Origin: Chromohalobacter sp. 11-W
GTDB lineage: Bacteria; Pseudomonadota; Gammaproteobacteria; Pseudomonadales; Halomonadaceae
Direction of reading: 5' to 3'
NCBI RefSeq assembly: GCF_029889905.1
Contig: NZ_JARANZ010000007.1
Span: 186,001-250,000 of the forward strand
DNA length: 64,000 bases
This document shows positions 41,301-49,461 of this stretch, piece by piece. The notes below the pieces were generated by a model, which had not been told where the DNA came from, ran no database searches, and saw only the letters and a list, made by a program, of their open reading frames with translations. The first letter of the stretch is position 1. Each line of letters begins with the position of its first letter. The position numbers and the translations under genes were made by a program.

Positions 41301-42889
41301 GCAATTGCGCCCAACGCTTGCTCGACCTGCTCGTCGCCCACGGTATCGACACCGTCTTCGGCATCCCCGGCGTGCATACCGTGGAGCTGTATCGCGGCTT
41401 GCCCGACAGCGGCCTCAAGCACGTCACACCGCGCCACGAGCAAGGCGCCGGCTTCATGGCCGACGGCTACGCCCGAGCGACCGGCAAACCGGCCGCCTGC
41501 TTCATCATCAGCGGGCCGGGCATGACCAATATCGCCACCGCCATGGGCCAGGCGCTTGCCGACTCGGTGCCGATGCTGGTGATTTCCAGCGTCAATCGCC
41601 GCGATACCTTGGGGCGCGGCCAGGGACGCCTTCACGAGCTGCCCGACCAGCAACGCACCCTGGCCGGCGTCAGTGTGTTCAGCCACACCCTGCAGACGCC
41701 CGAGGCACTGCCCGAGGTGCTGGCCCGCGCATTCGCCATTTTCAAGAGCGCCCGCCCCGGCCCCGTGCACATCGAGATTCCGCTGGACGTGATGCCGCAG
41801 GCTTGCCCGGCGCTCGTGCCTAAGACCACCGAGGTGTTCCCACCGGCGGCGCCGGATGCCGCGCTGGCCTGGGCCGCCGATTGGCTGGCCGACGCCGAGC
41901 GCCCACTGGTGCTGCTCGGGGGCGGCTGCGCCGCTGCCAGCGACACGGTACGTGCCCTCGTCGAGCGCCTCGACGCCCCCGCCATGACCACCATCAACGC
42001 CAAGGGCGTGCTGGGATGCGAGCATCCGCTGGATCTCGGTGCCTGCGCGAGCCTGCCCGCCGGACGCGAACTCGCGCGCCACGCCGATGTGGTGCTGGCG
42101 CTGGGCACGGAACTCGGTGAGACTGACTACGACCTGACCTTCGACAGCGGCTTCCACCTCAAGGGACGGCTGATCCGCGTGGACATCGACGCCCAGCAAC
42201 TGGCGCGTAACCAGACCGCCGATCTCGCCCTGCTCGCCGATGTCGGCGAGGTCGCCCTGGGACTGCTCGCACGCTTGCCGACGCAGGCCTCGCGCGCCGG
42301 CGCCGAGCGTGTTGCACACACCAGGACAACGCTGGCGCTGCGTGACGCCGACGATGTCGCGCCCTATGCCGGCTTCCTCGATACACTGCGCGAGGCGCTG
42401 CCCGATGCCACCATCGTCGGCGACTCCACGGGGCCGGTCTACGCCGGCAACTTCATCGCCGAGATGCCTGCGCCACGCCGCTGGTTCAACTCTGCCACCG
42501 GCTACGGCACGCTGGGTTACGGCCTGCCCGCCGCCCTGGGCGCGGCACTGGGCGTGCCCGAACGCCCGGTGATCGCACTGGTCGGCGACGGCGGGCTCAT
42601 GTTCACCCTCGGCGAACTCGCCACCGCCCGCGCGTGCTGCGTGCCCCTGGCGGTGGTGATCTGGAATAACGCCGGCTATGGCGAGATCCGTCGCTACATG
42701 GATGCCCAGGACGTTCCCCGCCTCGGCGTGGACCTGCCCGCACCGGACTTCGTGACGCTGGCCAAGTCGCTCGACTGTTACGGCGTGCGTGTCTCGACGG
42801 GAGCCGCGCTGCATCAGGCGTTAAGCGCCTCGCGCCAGGCACCCGGGCCGACTCTGATCGAGGTCGAGGCGCACCGATGGTCCGCTTGA
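41297..42889 (+). CDS. aruI: ThDP-dependent decarboxylase, AruI-like (2-ketoarginine decarboxylase)
   Basis: 530-residue enzyme of the acetolactate synthase/pyruvate decarboxylase family. Catalytic Glu48 lies in RHEQGAGFMADGYAR; the ThDP-Mg motif runs from VGDGGLMF to VIWNNAGYGEI. It resembles AruI, which decarboxylates 5-guanidino-2-oxopentanoate to 4-guanidinobutyraldehyde, and its expected partner AruH is encoded two genes downstream. The ATG overlaps the TmpB-like stop, so translation is coupled to a phosphonate-type oxygenase pair, which is unexpected. Another 2-oxo acid substrate cannot be excluded. Confidence 0.78.
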   Translation: MSNCAQRLLDLLVAHGIDTVFGIPGVHTVELYRGLPDSGLKHVTPRHEQGAGFMADGYARATGKPAACFIISGPGMTNIATAMGQALADSVPMLVISSVNRRDTLGRGQGRLHELPDQQRTLAGVSVFSHTLQTPEALPEVLARAFAIFKSARPGPVHIEIPLDVMPQACPALVPKTTEVFPPAAPDAALAWAADWLADAERPLVLLGGGCAAASDTVRALVERLDAPAMTTINAKGVLGCEHPLDLGACASLPAGRELARHADVVLALGTELGETDYDLTFDSGFHLKGRLIRVDIDAQQLARNQTADLALLADVGEVALGLLARLPTQASRAGAERVAHTRTTLALRDADDVAPYAGFLDTLREALPDATIVGDSTGPVYAGNFIAEMPAPRRWFNSATGYGTLGYGLPAALGAALGVPERPVIALVGDGGLMFTLGELATARACCVPLAVVIWNNAGYGEIRRYMDAQDVPRLGVDLPAPDFVTLAKSLDCYGVRVSTGAALHQALSASRQAPGPTLIEVEAHRWSA

Positions 42890-42915
42890 ATTCATCGTAT
42901 TCACCAGGAGAGCTC

Positions 42916-43854
42916 ATGCGACGCACCACCACGCGGCTGATGGCCGCCCTTGCCCTGCTGCCCTTGGCAGCCCACGCCCATGCCACCGACGAGGCTACCC
43001 AGGTCTCCTTCATCGCCCCACCGTGGCCCGGCGTCACGGTCAAGACCGAGATCATGGCGCAGATCCTCGCCCCGCTGGGCTATACCAACGAGCGCCAGGA
43101 ACTCAGCAGCACGGTGGGCTACAAGACCTTGCAAACCGGCGACAGCGACGTTTTTCTCGCCGGCTGGCTCCCCGCCCAGCAGAATAGCTACGACGCTGCG
43201 ATGGACGACGGCAGCATCGTCGACCTAGGCAACAACGTCACCGGCGCGCGCATGGGCTTCGCGGTCCCCGGTTATGTCTATGATGCCGGCGTGACCAGCG
43301 CCGAGCAGCTCGACGACCCCGAGAACCGCGAACGTTTCGATGGGCGCTACTACTCCATCGAGAGCGGCTCGACGGTCAGCGACTTCATCCACGACGCCCA
43401 GCGCGACGACACCTACGGCCTGGGCGACTGGGAACTGCTGGAGTCCTCGACGCCAGGAATGCTCAGCGCGGTGCGCAGCGCCTACGACGAAAAGCGCTGG
43501 ATCGCCTTCTACGGCTGGACGCCGCACTGGATGGTGCCGGAATTCGACATGCATATCCTCGACGATCCCGAAGGCATCTATGGCAAGAACCAGGGCCGCA
43601 GTGACGTGCGCACCATCGTCGCCAAGCCTTTCAGTGAGGCCAACCCCAACCTCATGCGCCTGCTCGATCAATTCGTGCTCAGCGCCGCGCAACAAAGCGA
43701 TTTCATCCGCGAATACGGTCTGGAAGAGCGCGAGCTCGAGACGGTCGCTCACGAGTGGCTGCAAAACCATCCCGCCGAGTTGGCCAAGTTCCTCGACGGC
43801 GTGACCACGCGTGACGGTGAGCCCGGCCTGGCAGCGGTCAAGGCCAGCTTGTAA
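42916..43854 (+). CDS. Orphan glycine betaine/carnitine-type substrate-binding protein (OpuAC/ProX family)
   Basis: 312-residue periplasmic binding protein with a signal peptide ending AHA-TD and AGGAGAG before the ATG. VSFIAPPWPGVTVKTEIMAQ, SDVFLAGWLP and FYGWTPHWM are typical of the quaternary-ammonium-binding OpuAC family, where tryptophans cage the trimethylammonium group. No matching permease or ATPase of the ProVW type lies nearby, so it probably docks on a betaine/choline permease encoded elsewhere, as CaiX and BetX do in Pseudomonas. Its place between aruI and aruH suggests a shared regulon. Confidence 0.87.
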   Translation: MRRTTTRLMAALALLPLAAHAHATDEATQVSFIAPPWPGVTVKTEIMAQILAPLGYTNERQELSSTVGYKTLQTGDSDVFLAGWLPAQQNSYDAAMDDGSIVDLGNNVTGARMGFAVPGYVYDAGVTSAEQLDDPENRERFDGRYYSIESGSTVSDFIHDAQRDDTYGLGDWELLESSTPGMLSAVRSAYDEKRWIAFYGWTPHWMVPEFDMHILDDPEGIYGKNQGRSDVRTIVAKPFSEANPNLMRLLDQFVLSAAQQSDFIREYGLEERELETVAHEWLQNHPAELAKFLDGVTTRDGEPGLAAVKASL

Positions 43855-43897
43855 CGCACGGCGTGTAACGCTCCGACGACGCCAACGAGGAACCTGC

Positions 43898-45088
43898 ATG
43901 CACTACTCTCGACTGACCCAGCGCATCGCCGGCGAAGGCGCCGCCGCCTGGGATATCCACTACCGCGCCCTGGCTCTTCAGGCCGAGGGCGAGGATGTGA
44001 TCATCCTCTCGGTGGGCGATCCGGATTTCGCCACGCCAACCCCCATCGTCGACAGCGCGGTCGATAGCTTGCGTGCCGGCGCCACGCACTATGCCGATGT
44101 ACAGGGCAAGGCGCGGCTACGTGAACTGATCGCCCACCACCATCGCCAAACCGGCGGCGCCCCGGCGACCCACGCCGACAACGTGGCGGTACTGGCCGGC
44201 GCGCAGTGCGGCCTGTATGCCGTGGCGCAGTGCGTGCTCGATCCCGGCGACGAGGTGATCGTGCCCGAGCCGATGTACGTCACCTACGAGGCGGCCCTGC
44301 AAGCCGCGGGCGCAACTCTGGTGCGCGTCCCGCTGCGCGCGGCGAACGCCTTCCAGCCCGACCCGGCCGACTTCGCCGCCGCCGTGACTCCGCGCACCCG
44401 GGCACTGCTGCTCAACAGCCCGCACAATCCCACCGGCCAGGTGTTCACGCGCTCCCACTGGGAGGCACTGGCCACGCTGTGCCGCGAGCACGACCTGTGG
44501 CTGCTTTCCGATGCGGTCTACGCCGAGCTGATCCACGACGGCGAACCGTTCTCGCCGGATAGCCTGCCCGGCATGCGTGAGCGCACCGTCATCGTCAACA
44601 GCCTCTCCAAGTCGCACGCCATGACCGGCTGGCGGCTGGGCTGGGTGATCGGCCCCGAACCCTTGATCCAGCACCTGACCCACCTGGCGCTGTGCATGCT
44701 CTACGGCTGTCCCGATTTCATTCAGGACGCCGCCTGCGAGGCGCTGGCCAATCCGCCTGCAGCTCTCGCCGAGATGCGTCATGCCTACCGGACACGTCGC
44801 GACACCGTGCTCGAGGCGCTCGCCGATAGCCCGAACGTCGAGGCGCTGTGCCCGGCAGCCGGCATGTTCATGATGATCGATATCCGCCGCACCGGGCTTT
44901 CCGCGCAAGCCTTCGCCGACCGCCTGCTCGACGAGCAGGGCGTCTCGGCACTCGCTGGCGACGCCTTCGGCCCCTCGGCGGCGGGCTTCGTGCGCTTGAG
45001 CCTGACGGTGGGCGCCGAGCGCCTGCGCGAGGCCTGCCGACGCCTGGCGCGCTGCGCCGATGAATGTCGAGCGACGGTCGAGGCATGA
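43898..45088 (+). CDS. aruH: Arginine:pyruvate transaminase AruH
   Basis: 396-residue class I PLP aminotransferase. The N-terminus MHYSRLTQRIAGEGAAAWDI and segments VLAGAQCGLYAVAQC, LNSPHNPTGQVF, NSLSKSHAMTGWRLGW (PLP lysine) and LCMLYGCPDFIQDAAC match Pseudomonas AruH closely as I recall it. AruH passes the amino group of arginine to pyruvate, giving 2-ketoarginine and alanine; the product is the substrate of AruI. The start at 43898 has AACGAGG upstream. A strong terminator follows the stop. Confidence 0.88.
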   Translation: MHYSRLTQRIAGEGAAAWDIHYRALALQAEGEDVIILSVGDPDFATPTPIVDSAVDSLRAGATHYADVQGKARLRELIAHHHRQTGGAPATHADNVAVLAGAQCGLYAVAQCVLDPGDEVIVPEPMYVTYEAALQAAGATLVRVPLRAANAFQPDPADFAAAVTPRTRALLLNSPHNPTGQVFTRSHWEALATLCREHDLWLLSDAVYAELIHDGEPFSPDSLPGMRERTVIVNSLSKSHAMTGWRLGWVIGPEPLIQHLTHLALCMLYGCPDFIQDAACEALANPPAALAEMRHAYRTRRDTVLEALADSPNVEALCPAAGMFMMIDIRRTGLSAQAFADRLLDEQGVSALAGDAFGPSAAGFVRLSLTVGAERLREACRRLARCADECRATVEA

Positions 45089-45094
45089 CCCTCA

Positions 45095-45130
45095 CGCGCC
45101 CCGGGCGAGTTTGCCGGGGCGCGATCTTTT
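45095..45130 (+). terminator. Intrinsic terminator after aruH
   Basis: Perfect 10-bp stem CGCGCCCCGG / CCGGGGCGCG with a 9-nt loop, followed by ATCTTTT. It starts 6 bp after the aruH stop and separates it from the ABC transporter genes, so those need read-through or their own promoter. Confidence 0.8.
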
Positions 45131-45149
45131 CACCCACTGCAGGAGGGGT

Positions 45150-45194
45150 ATGGCTAACACAAGATTTGCCCCCGACACCGCCTATGACCGCTAA
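45150..45194 (+). CDS. 14-residue leader ORF overlapping the ABC ATPase start
   Basis: ATG at 45150 preceded by an excellent AGGAGGGG ribosome site encodes MANTRFAPDTAYDR then TAA. The stop lies 11 nt inside the ATPase gene, whose own ATG (45184) has no visible ribosome site. This fits translational coupling of the ATPase to a short leader peptide just after a terminator. No protein function is implied; alternatively it reflects a frameshift near the ATPase N-terminus. Confidence 0.5.
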   Translation: MANTRFAPDTAYDR

Positions 45195-45978
45195 TCACAA
45201 CAATCTGGCCATCGAGGCCCGTCACCTGGTCAAGCGCTACGCCGAGTTGGAAGTCCTCAAGGATGTTTCCCTCGACGTGCATGAAGGCCACGTGGTCTCG
45301 ATCATCGGCTCCAGTGGCTCCGGCAAGAGCACCTTGCTGCGCTGCATGAACCTCCTCGAAACGCCCGACAGTGGCCATCTGACCATCGCCGGCGAGTCAC
45401 TGAGTTTTTCCCAGGACACTCGCCACAGCGCCTCCCAAGGCACTCGCATCGGCATCAAGCGTCGTCAACTGCAACGCCTGCGTACCCAGGTCAGCATGGT
45501 CTTCCAGCAGTTCAATCTATGGCCGCATCTGAGCGTGCTCGGCAACGTCATCGAGGCGCCCATGCGCGTGCGGGGCCTGTCCAAACGCGACGCCGTGACA
45601 CTGGGTGAGCATTACTTGGAACGGGTCGGCATGGCCGACAAGCGCGACCAATACCCCGCCTATCTTTCCGGCGGGCAGCAACAGCGCGTCGCCATCGCTC
45701 GCGCCCTGGCCATGGAGCCGCGGGTGCTGCTGTTCGACGAACCCACCTCGGCCCTCGACCCGGAACTCGTCAACGAGGTCCTCGGCGTCATCCACGGCCT
45801 TGCCGAGGAAGGCCGAACCATGCTGCTGGTCACCCACGAGATGGGCTTCGCCCGCGACGTCTCTCATCAGGTGGCCTTCCTGCACCAGGGCTGCGTCGAG
45901 GAAATCGGCACCCCAGCGCATGTTTTCGAGACTGCGACCAGCGAGCGCTGCCGTCAGTTCGTCTCGAGCGTGGCCTGA
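45184..45978 (+). CDS. Polar amino acid ABC transporter ATP-binding protein (HisP/ArtP/AotP type)
   Basis: 264-residue ATPase: Walker A IGSSGSGKSTLLRCMN, Q-loop MVFQQFNLWPHLSV, signature LSGGQQQRVAIARALAM, Walker B VLLFDEPTSALDPELV, switch His in VTHEMGFARDV. All are standard for basic/polar amino acid importers. The next three genes supply the binding protein and both permeases, giving a complete transporter. Its place after aruH suggests import of arginine or a related guanidino/opine compound. Translation probably depends on the preceding leader ORF. Confidence 0.93.
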   Translation: MTANHNNLAIEARHLVKRYAELEVLKDVSLDVHEGHVVSIIGSSGSGKSTLLRCMNLLETPDSGHLTIAGESLSFSQDTRHSASQGTRIGIKRRQLQRLRTQVSMVFQQFNLWPHLSVLGNVIEAPMRVRGLSKRDAVTLGEHYLERVGMADKRDQYPAYLSGGQQQRVAIARALAMEPRVLLFDEPTSALDPELVNEVLGVIHGLAEEGRTMLLVTHEMGFARDVSHQVAFLHQGCVEEIGTPAHVFETATSERCRQFVSSVA

Positions 45979-46054
45979 GCCTTTCACATGACGCCGCCAG
46001 CGGCGCCATATCATCCCGGGCCCTCACGGCCCGACACAACAACGATGGGGAACC

Positions 46055-46843
46055 ATGATGATCAAGCACCTGAAAGCAACCTTGATGCAGACAGCGGGCG
46101 TCGTCCTGCTGGCGCTGAGCGCAACCTCGGCGATGGCGGACGAACCGCTCAAGATCGGCATTTCGGCGGAGCCTTACCCGCCGTTCACCTACAAAGATGC
46201 CGACGGCAGTTGGACCGGCTTCGAGGTCGAACTAGGCCAGGCGCTCTGCAAGGAGATGGACGCCGCGTGCGAGATCACGCCGACCGGGTGGGGCGGAATT
46301 TTCCCCGCGCTCAACAGCGGCAAGATCGACATGATCATGAATTCGCTGTCGATCACCGAGAAGCGCAAGCGCGTCATCGCCTTCAGCGATCCGTACTACT
46401 TCACGCCTTCGGCCTACGTCACCGCCAAGGCCAACGACATGCAAATCCCCGAGGACCTGGGCGGCAAGATCCTCGGCGTTCAGGGCTCGACCACCAACGC
46501 CACCTTCGCGCGCCGCTCGCTGGCCGACACCGGGGTCGAACTCAAGGTCTACGACCAGCAGGAACAGGCCAATCGCGACCTGCTTGCCGGGCGTGTCGAT
46601 GCCAGCCTCGCCGACAAGATCGCGATGACGGAATTCCTCGAACGCGACGCCGCCCAGGACTTCGAAATCCGTGCCACCGCGCCGCGTGACGATGCCTTCG
46701 GCGACGGCGTGGGCATCGGCCTGCGCCAGGAAGACGACGCCCTGCGCGAGAAGCTCAACGCCGCGATCGCCAGCGTGATCGACAACGGTCGCTGCGCCGA
46801 GCTCTCCCAGCAGTACTTCGGCACCGATATCTGCGGCAGCTAA
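46055..46843 (+). CDS. Amino acid ABC transporter substrate-binding protein (basic amino acid type)
   Basis: 262-residue periplasmic binding protein with a signal peptide ending near AMA-DE. The mature start PLKIGISAEPYPPFTYKDAD, the conserved GFEVELGQALCKEM and NSLSITEKRKRVIAFSDPYY are typical of LAO/ArtJ/AotJ/NocT-like proteins. Two Cys pairs near the ends (CKEMDAAC; CAEL...DIC) could form disulfides. Ligand class (arginine, lysine, ornithine or opine) is inferred from family and neighbours. Followed by a strong hairpin before the permease gene. Confidence 0.92.
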   Translation: MMIKHLKATLMQTAGVVLLALSATSAMADEPLKIGISAEPYPPFTYKDADGSWTGFEVELGQALCKEMDAACEITPTGWGGIFPALNSGKIDMIMNSLSITEKRKRVIAFSDPYYFTPSAYVTAKANDMQIPEDLGGKILGVQGSTTNATFARRSLADTGVELKVYDQQEQANRDLLAGRVDASLADKIAMTEFLERDAAQDFEIRATAPRDDAFGDGVGIGLRQEDDALREKLNAAIASVIDNGRCAELSQQYFGTDICGS

Positions 46844-46859
46844 GCCGCCTCGCGACCTT

Positions 46860-46882
46860 CCGGCCGGGCGCCGCCCGGCCGG
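46860..46882 (+). terminator. Hairpin between binding-protein and permease genes
   Basis: Perfect 10-bp stem CCGGCCGGGC / GCCCGGCCGG with a 3-nt loop, followed by TCCCGTTTCTG. Without a clean T-run it is likely an attenuator or 3'-end stabiliser that gives more binding protein than permease, a common arrangement in ABC operons. Confidence 0.6.
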
Positions 46883-46912
46883 TCCCGTTTCTGACACTGC
46901 GAGACTTCGACC

Positions 46913-47617
46913 ATGCCAAGCGATCATAGCGATGGCCTGCTGGAATGGCTCGGCCCGATACTGCAAGGCGCCCTGGTGACCCTGGAAATCGCCTTGCTGG
47001 CCTATGCCATCGGGCTCGGCCTGGGGCTACTTGGCGCCACGGCACGCCTCAGCCCCTGGCGCCCTCTACGCGGCCTGGGCACGGCGTATTCCACGCTGGT
47101 CCGCGCCATTCCTGAATTACTGTTGATCATTTTGCTGTATTACGCCGGCAGCCAGGCACTCAACGCCTTGCTTGCCGAATTCGGCGGCGACACGCACATC
47201 GAGATCAGCGGCTTCGTCACCGCCGTGGGCGTGCTCGCCTTCGTTCAGGGGGCCTACATGACCGAGGTCTTCCGGGGCGCCATCCAGGCGATCCCCAAAG
47301 GACAACTGGAAGCCGCCGACGCCTATGGCTTTTCGCGCCCGACACGCTTTTATCGCATCGTGCTTCCCGGCATGCTGCCCAACGCGCTGCCCGGGATGTC
47401 CAACCTGTGGCTGATTCTGGTCAAGGACACCGCGTTGATCAGCGTGATCGGCTTCGAGGAATTGTTCTTCACCGCCCAACAAGCGGCCGCCAGCACCCGC
47501 GACTATGCCTTGTTCTACGCCCTCGCCGGGGCGCTTTACCTGGTCATGACGCTGGGCTCCAACGCCTTGTTCGCCCGCGCGGAGCGTCACGTCCGCCGCG
47601 GCCAACCCAGCACCTAG
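46913..47617 (+). CDS. Amino acid ABC transporter permease (HisQ/AotQ type)
   Basis: 234-residue inner-membrane permease with about five TM segments. TLVRAIPELLLIILLYY is the conserved RxxPxLL segment, and GQLEAADAYGFSRPTRFYRI with LPGMLPNALPG is the EAA loop that contacts the ATPase. Pairs with the following permease to form the heterodimeric channel; 12-bp gap. Confidence 0.93.
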   Translation: MPSDHSDGLLEWLGPILQGALVTLEIALLAYAIGLGLGLLGATARLSPWRPLRGLGTAYSTLVRAIPELLLIILLYYAGSQALNALLAEFGGDTHIEISGFVTAVGVLAFVQGAYMTEVFRGAIQAIPKGQLEAADAYGFSRPTRFYRIVLPGMLPNALPGMSNLWLILVKDTALISVIGFEELFFTAQQAAASTRDYALFYALAGALYLVMTLGSNALFARAERHVRRGQPST

Positions 47618-47629
47618 GAGCCCCCAGAC

Positions 47630-48361
47630 ATGGACTTTTCCTGGTTGAGTGATCCGTTCTATCAAAAGGCCCTGTGGACCGGCTTCGTCAATACTCTGTG
47701 GCTGGTCGCCGTGTCGGCCGTCTGCGGTTTCGCGCTGGCGGTGACCTTCGCCATGATCCGCCTGCGCGGCCCACGCCCGCTGGCGATGCTGGTCACCGGC
47801 CTGACCACGGTCGTACGCGGCACGCCACTACTGGTACAGCTCTTCTTTTTCTACGACGGCGTGGGGCGTTTACTGCCGGAGATCCCCGGCCTGCAGGAGA
47901 GCCTGATCTGGCCGCTGCTGCGCGATCCGTTCTTCTACGGCGCGCTGACCTTCACGCTGAGCGTTGGGGCCTACACGGGCGAGGTCCTGCGCGGGGCGCT
48001 ATTGAGCGTGCCCGAGGGCGAGCTCGCCGCCGGCCGCGCCTTCGGCCTGAGCCATTGGCAGATCCTCTATCGGCTGTGGCTGCCGCGCGCCATCCAGATG
48101 TGTCTGCCCACACTGACCGGCGAGTTGATCCTGCTGCTCAAGTCGGTGCCGCTGGTCTCGACCATCGCGCTGATGGATCTGCTCAAGGCCGCCAATATGG
48201 TGCGCGACGAAACCTTCCTGGTATACGAGCCGCTACTGCTCATCGCCGGCATCTATCTCGCCTTGACCCTAGTGCTCACCAGCGTGATGCGCCTCATCGA
48301 GCATCGTTTTCCCGGCGCGCGGCCTGCCGCCCCCAAACGACGGCGCCTGTTGCCCGGCTAG
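47630..48361 (+). CDS. Amino acid ABC transporter permease (HisM/AotM type)
   Basis: Second permease subunit, 243 residues, five or so TM segments. TTVVRGTPLLVQLFFFYDGV and the EAA loop GELAAGRAFGLSHWQILYRL are typical. Completes the ATPase-binding protein-permease-permease set; the operon appears to end here, with a 128-bp gap to the XdhC-like gene. Confidence 0.93.
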   Translation: MDFSWLSDPFYQKALWTGFVNTLWLVAVSAVCGFALAVTFAMIRLRGPRPLAMLVTGLTTVVRGTPLLVQLFFFYDGVGRLLPEIPGLQESLIWPLLRDPFFYGALTFTLSVGAYTGEVLRGALLSVPEGELAAGRAFGLSHWQILYRLWLPRAIQMCLPTLTGELILLLKSVPLVSTIALMDLLKAANMVRDETFLVYEPLLLIAGIYLALTLVLTSVMRLIEHRFPGARPAAPKRRRLLPG

Positions 48362-48489
48362 CTGTCACCAGGCTGCGCCCACAGGGCACGTCATGCGCGG
48401 TATAGTAGGCCCATGAAATGCTTACCGTGCCCCGCCAGGGCAGGTATCGGCGAGGCATGGCAACACAGTTATGGGTGAGCGTATTGAGC

Positions 48490-49461
48490 ATGCAACACTT
48501 GGATTTGCAGGTCATCGAGCGAGCGCTCGACTGGGCCCGCGACGGTGAAACGGTGTGGTTGTGCACGGTGCTGGCGACGTTCGGCTCGTCACCCCGCGAG
48601 CCCGGTTCATTGTTCGTCGCACGCGCGGATGGCCGCCATGAAGGCTCCTTGTCGGGCGGCTGTATCGAGGAGGACTTCCTCGAGCGCCTGACACAGGGCG
48701 CCTTCGAGTCGTCGGTCACCACGCTGCGCTACGGTGATGGTCACGCCGAGGGACCGACGGTCACCCTGCCCTGCGACGGCATTCTCGATGTCATGATCGA
48801 GCGACTGCCGCCAACCTACGAGCACCTCGCCCACCTCGAGGCCTTGTACAACATCCTGAGCGGGCAGCGCCCGGCCATTCGCGAGGTCGATCTCGCCACC
48901 GGGTTCGCAACGCTTGCCGATGACGACAGCGAAGGCCCCCGGGTAACGCTTGAGGCGCACCAAGCCCGAGTACGCCTGGGACCAGTGGCGCGCTTGATCG
49001 TGGCCGGCCTCTCGCCGGTCTCGATCGCTTGTGCCGAATTCGCGCGCTCGCTGGGCTTCGAGGTCATCGTCTGCGACCCGCGTGAGGAAGCCTGGCGGGA
49101 TGTCGCGATACCGGGCGTCCAGACGCAGGTCACGCTGCCTTCCTCGTTCATTGCCTCGGGGGAATGTCATGCGGCGACGGCCGTGGTCGCCCTGACCCAC
49201 GATCCGCGCCTCGACGATCTGACGATGATCGAAGCCGTGCGCACACCGGCATTCTATATCGGCGTCATGGGCTCGCGGCGTACCTCCACGGCACGCGCCG
49301 AACGCCTGCTGCGCGTCGGTGGGCTCAGCGAGGAAGATATCGAGCGCCTGCACATGCCCATCGGCCTGGCGCTGGGGAGCAAGACGCCCGCCGAGATCGC
49401 GCTGGCGGTGATGGCCGATATCGTGCGCGTGCGACGCGGCAAGACGCGCGATGCGCTCTGA
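48490..49461 (+). CDS. XdhC/CoxI-family molybdenum enzyme maturation factor
   Basis: XdhC-type protein that binds molybdenum cofactor, helps sulfurate it and inserts it into molybdenum hydroxylases. From MQHLDLQVIERALDWARDGE at 48490 it has 323 residues; earlier in-frame starts exist. The N-terminal XdhC domain has TVLATFGSSPREPGS and LSGGCIEEDF; the C-terminal Rossmann-like domain has TAVVALTHDPRLDDLTMIEA and IGVMGSRRTS and ends with PIGLALGSKTPAEIALAVMA. It overlaps the MocA-like gene by 11 nt and faces the PaoABC-like genes, its likely client. Confidence 0.9.
   Translation: MQHLDLQVIERALDWARDGETVWLCTVLATFGSSPREPGSLFVARADGRHEGSLSGGCIEEDFLERLTQGAFESSVTTLRYGDGHAEGPTVTLPCDGILDVMIERLPPTYEHLAHLEALYNILSGQRPAIREVDLATGFATLADDDSEGPRVTLEAHQARVRLGPVARLIVAGLSPVSIACAEFARSLGFEVIVCDPREEAWRDVAIPGVQTQVTLPSSFIASGECHAATAVVALTHDPRLDDLTMIEAVRTPAFYIGVMGSRRTSTARAERLLRVGGLSEEDIERLHMPIGLALGSKTPAEIALAVMADIVRVRRGKTRDAL

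Noticed and set aside
41201..42814. 537-codon minus-strand frame opposite aruI
   Set aside because: Shadow frame; the ThDP enzyme on the plus strand has all family motifs.
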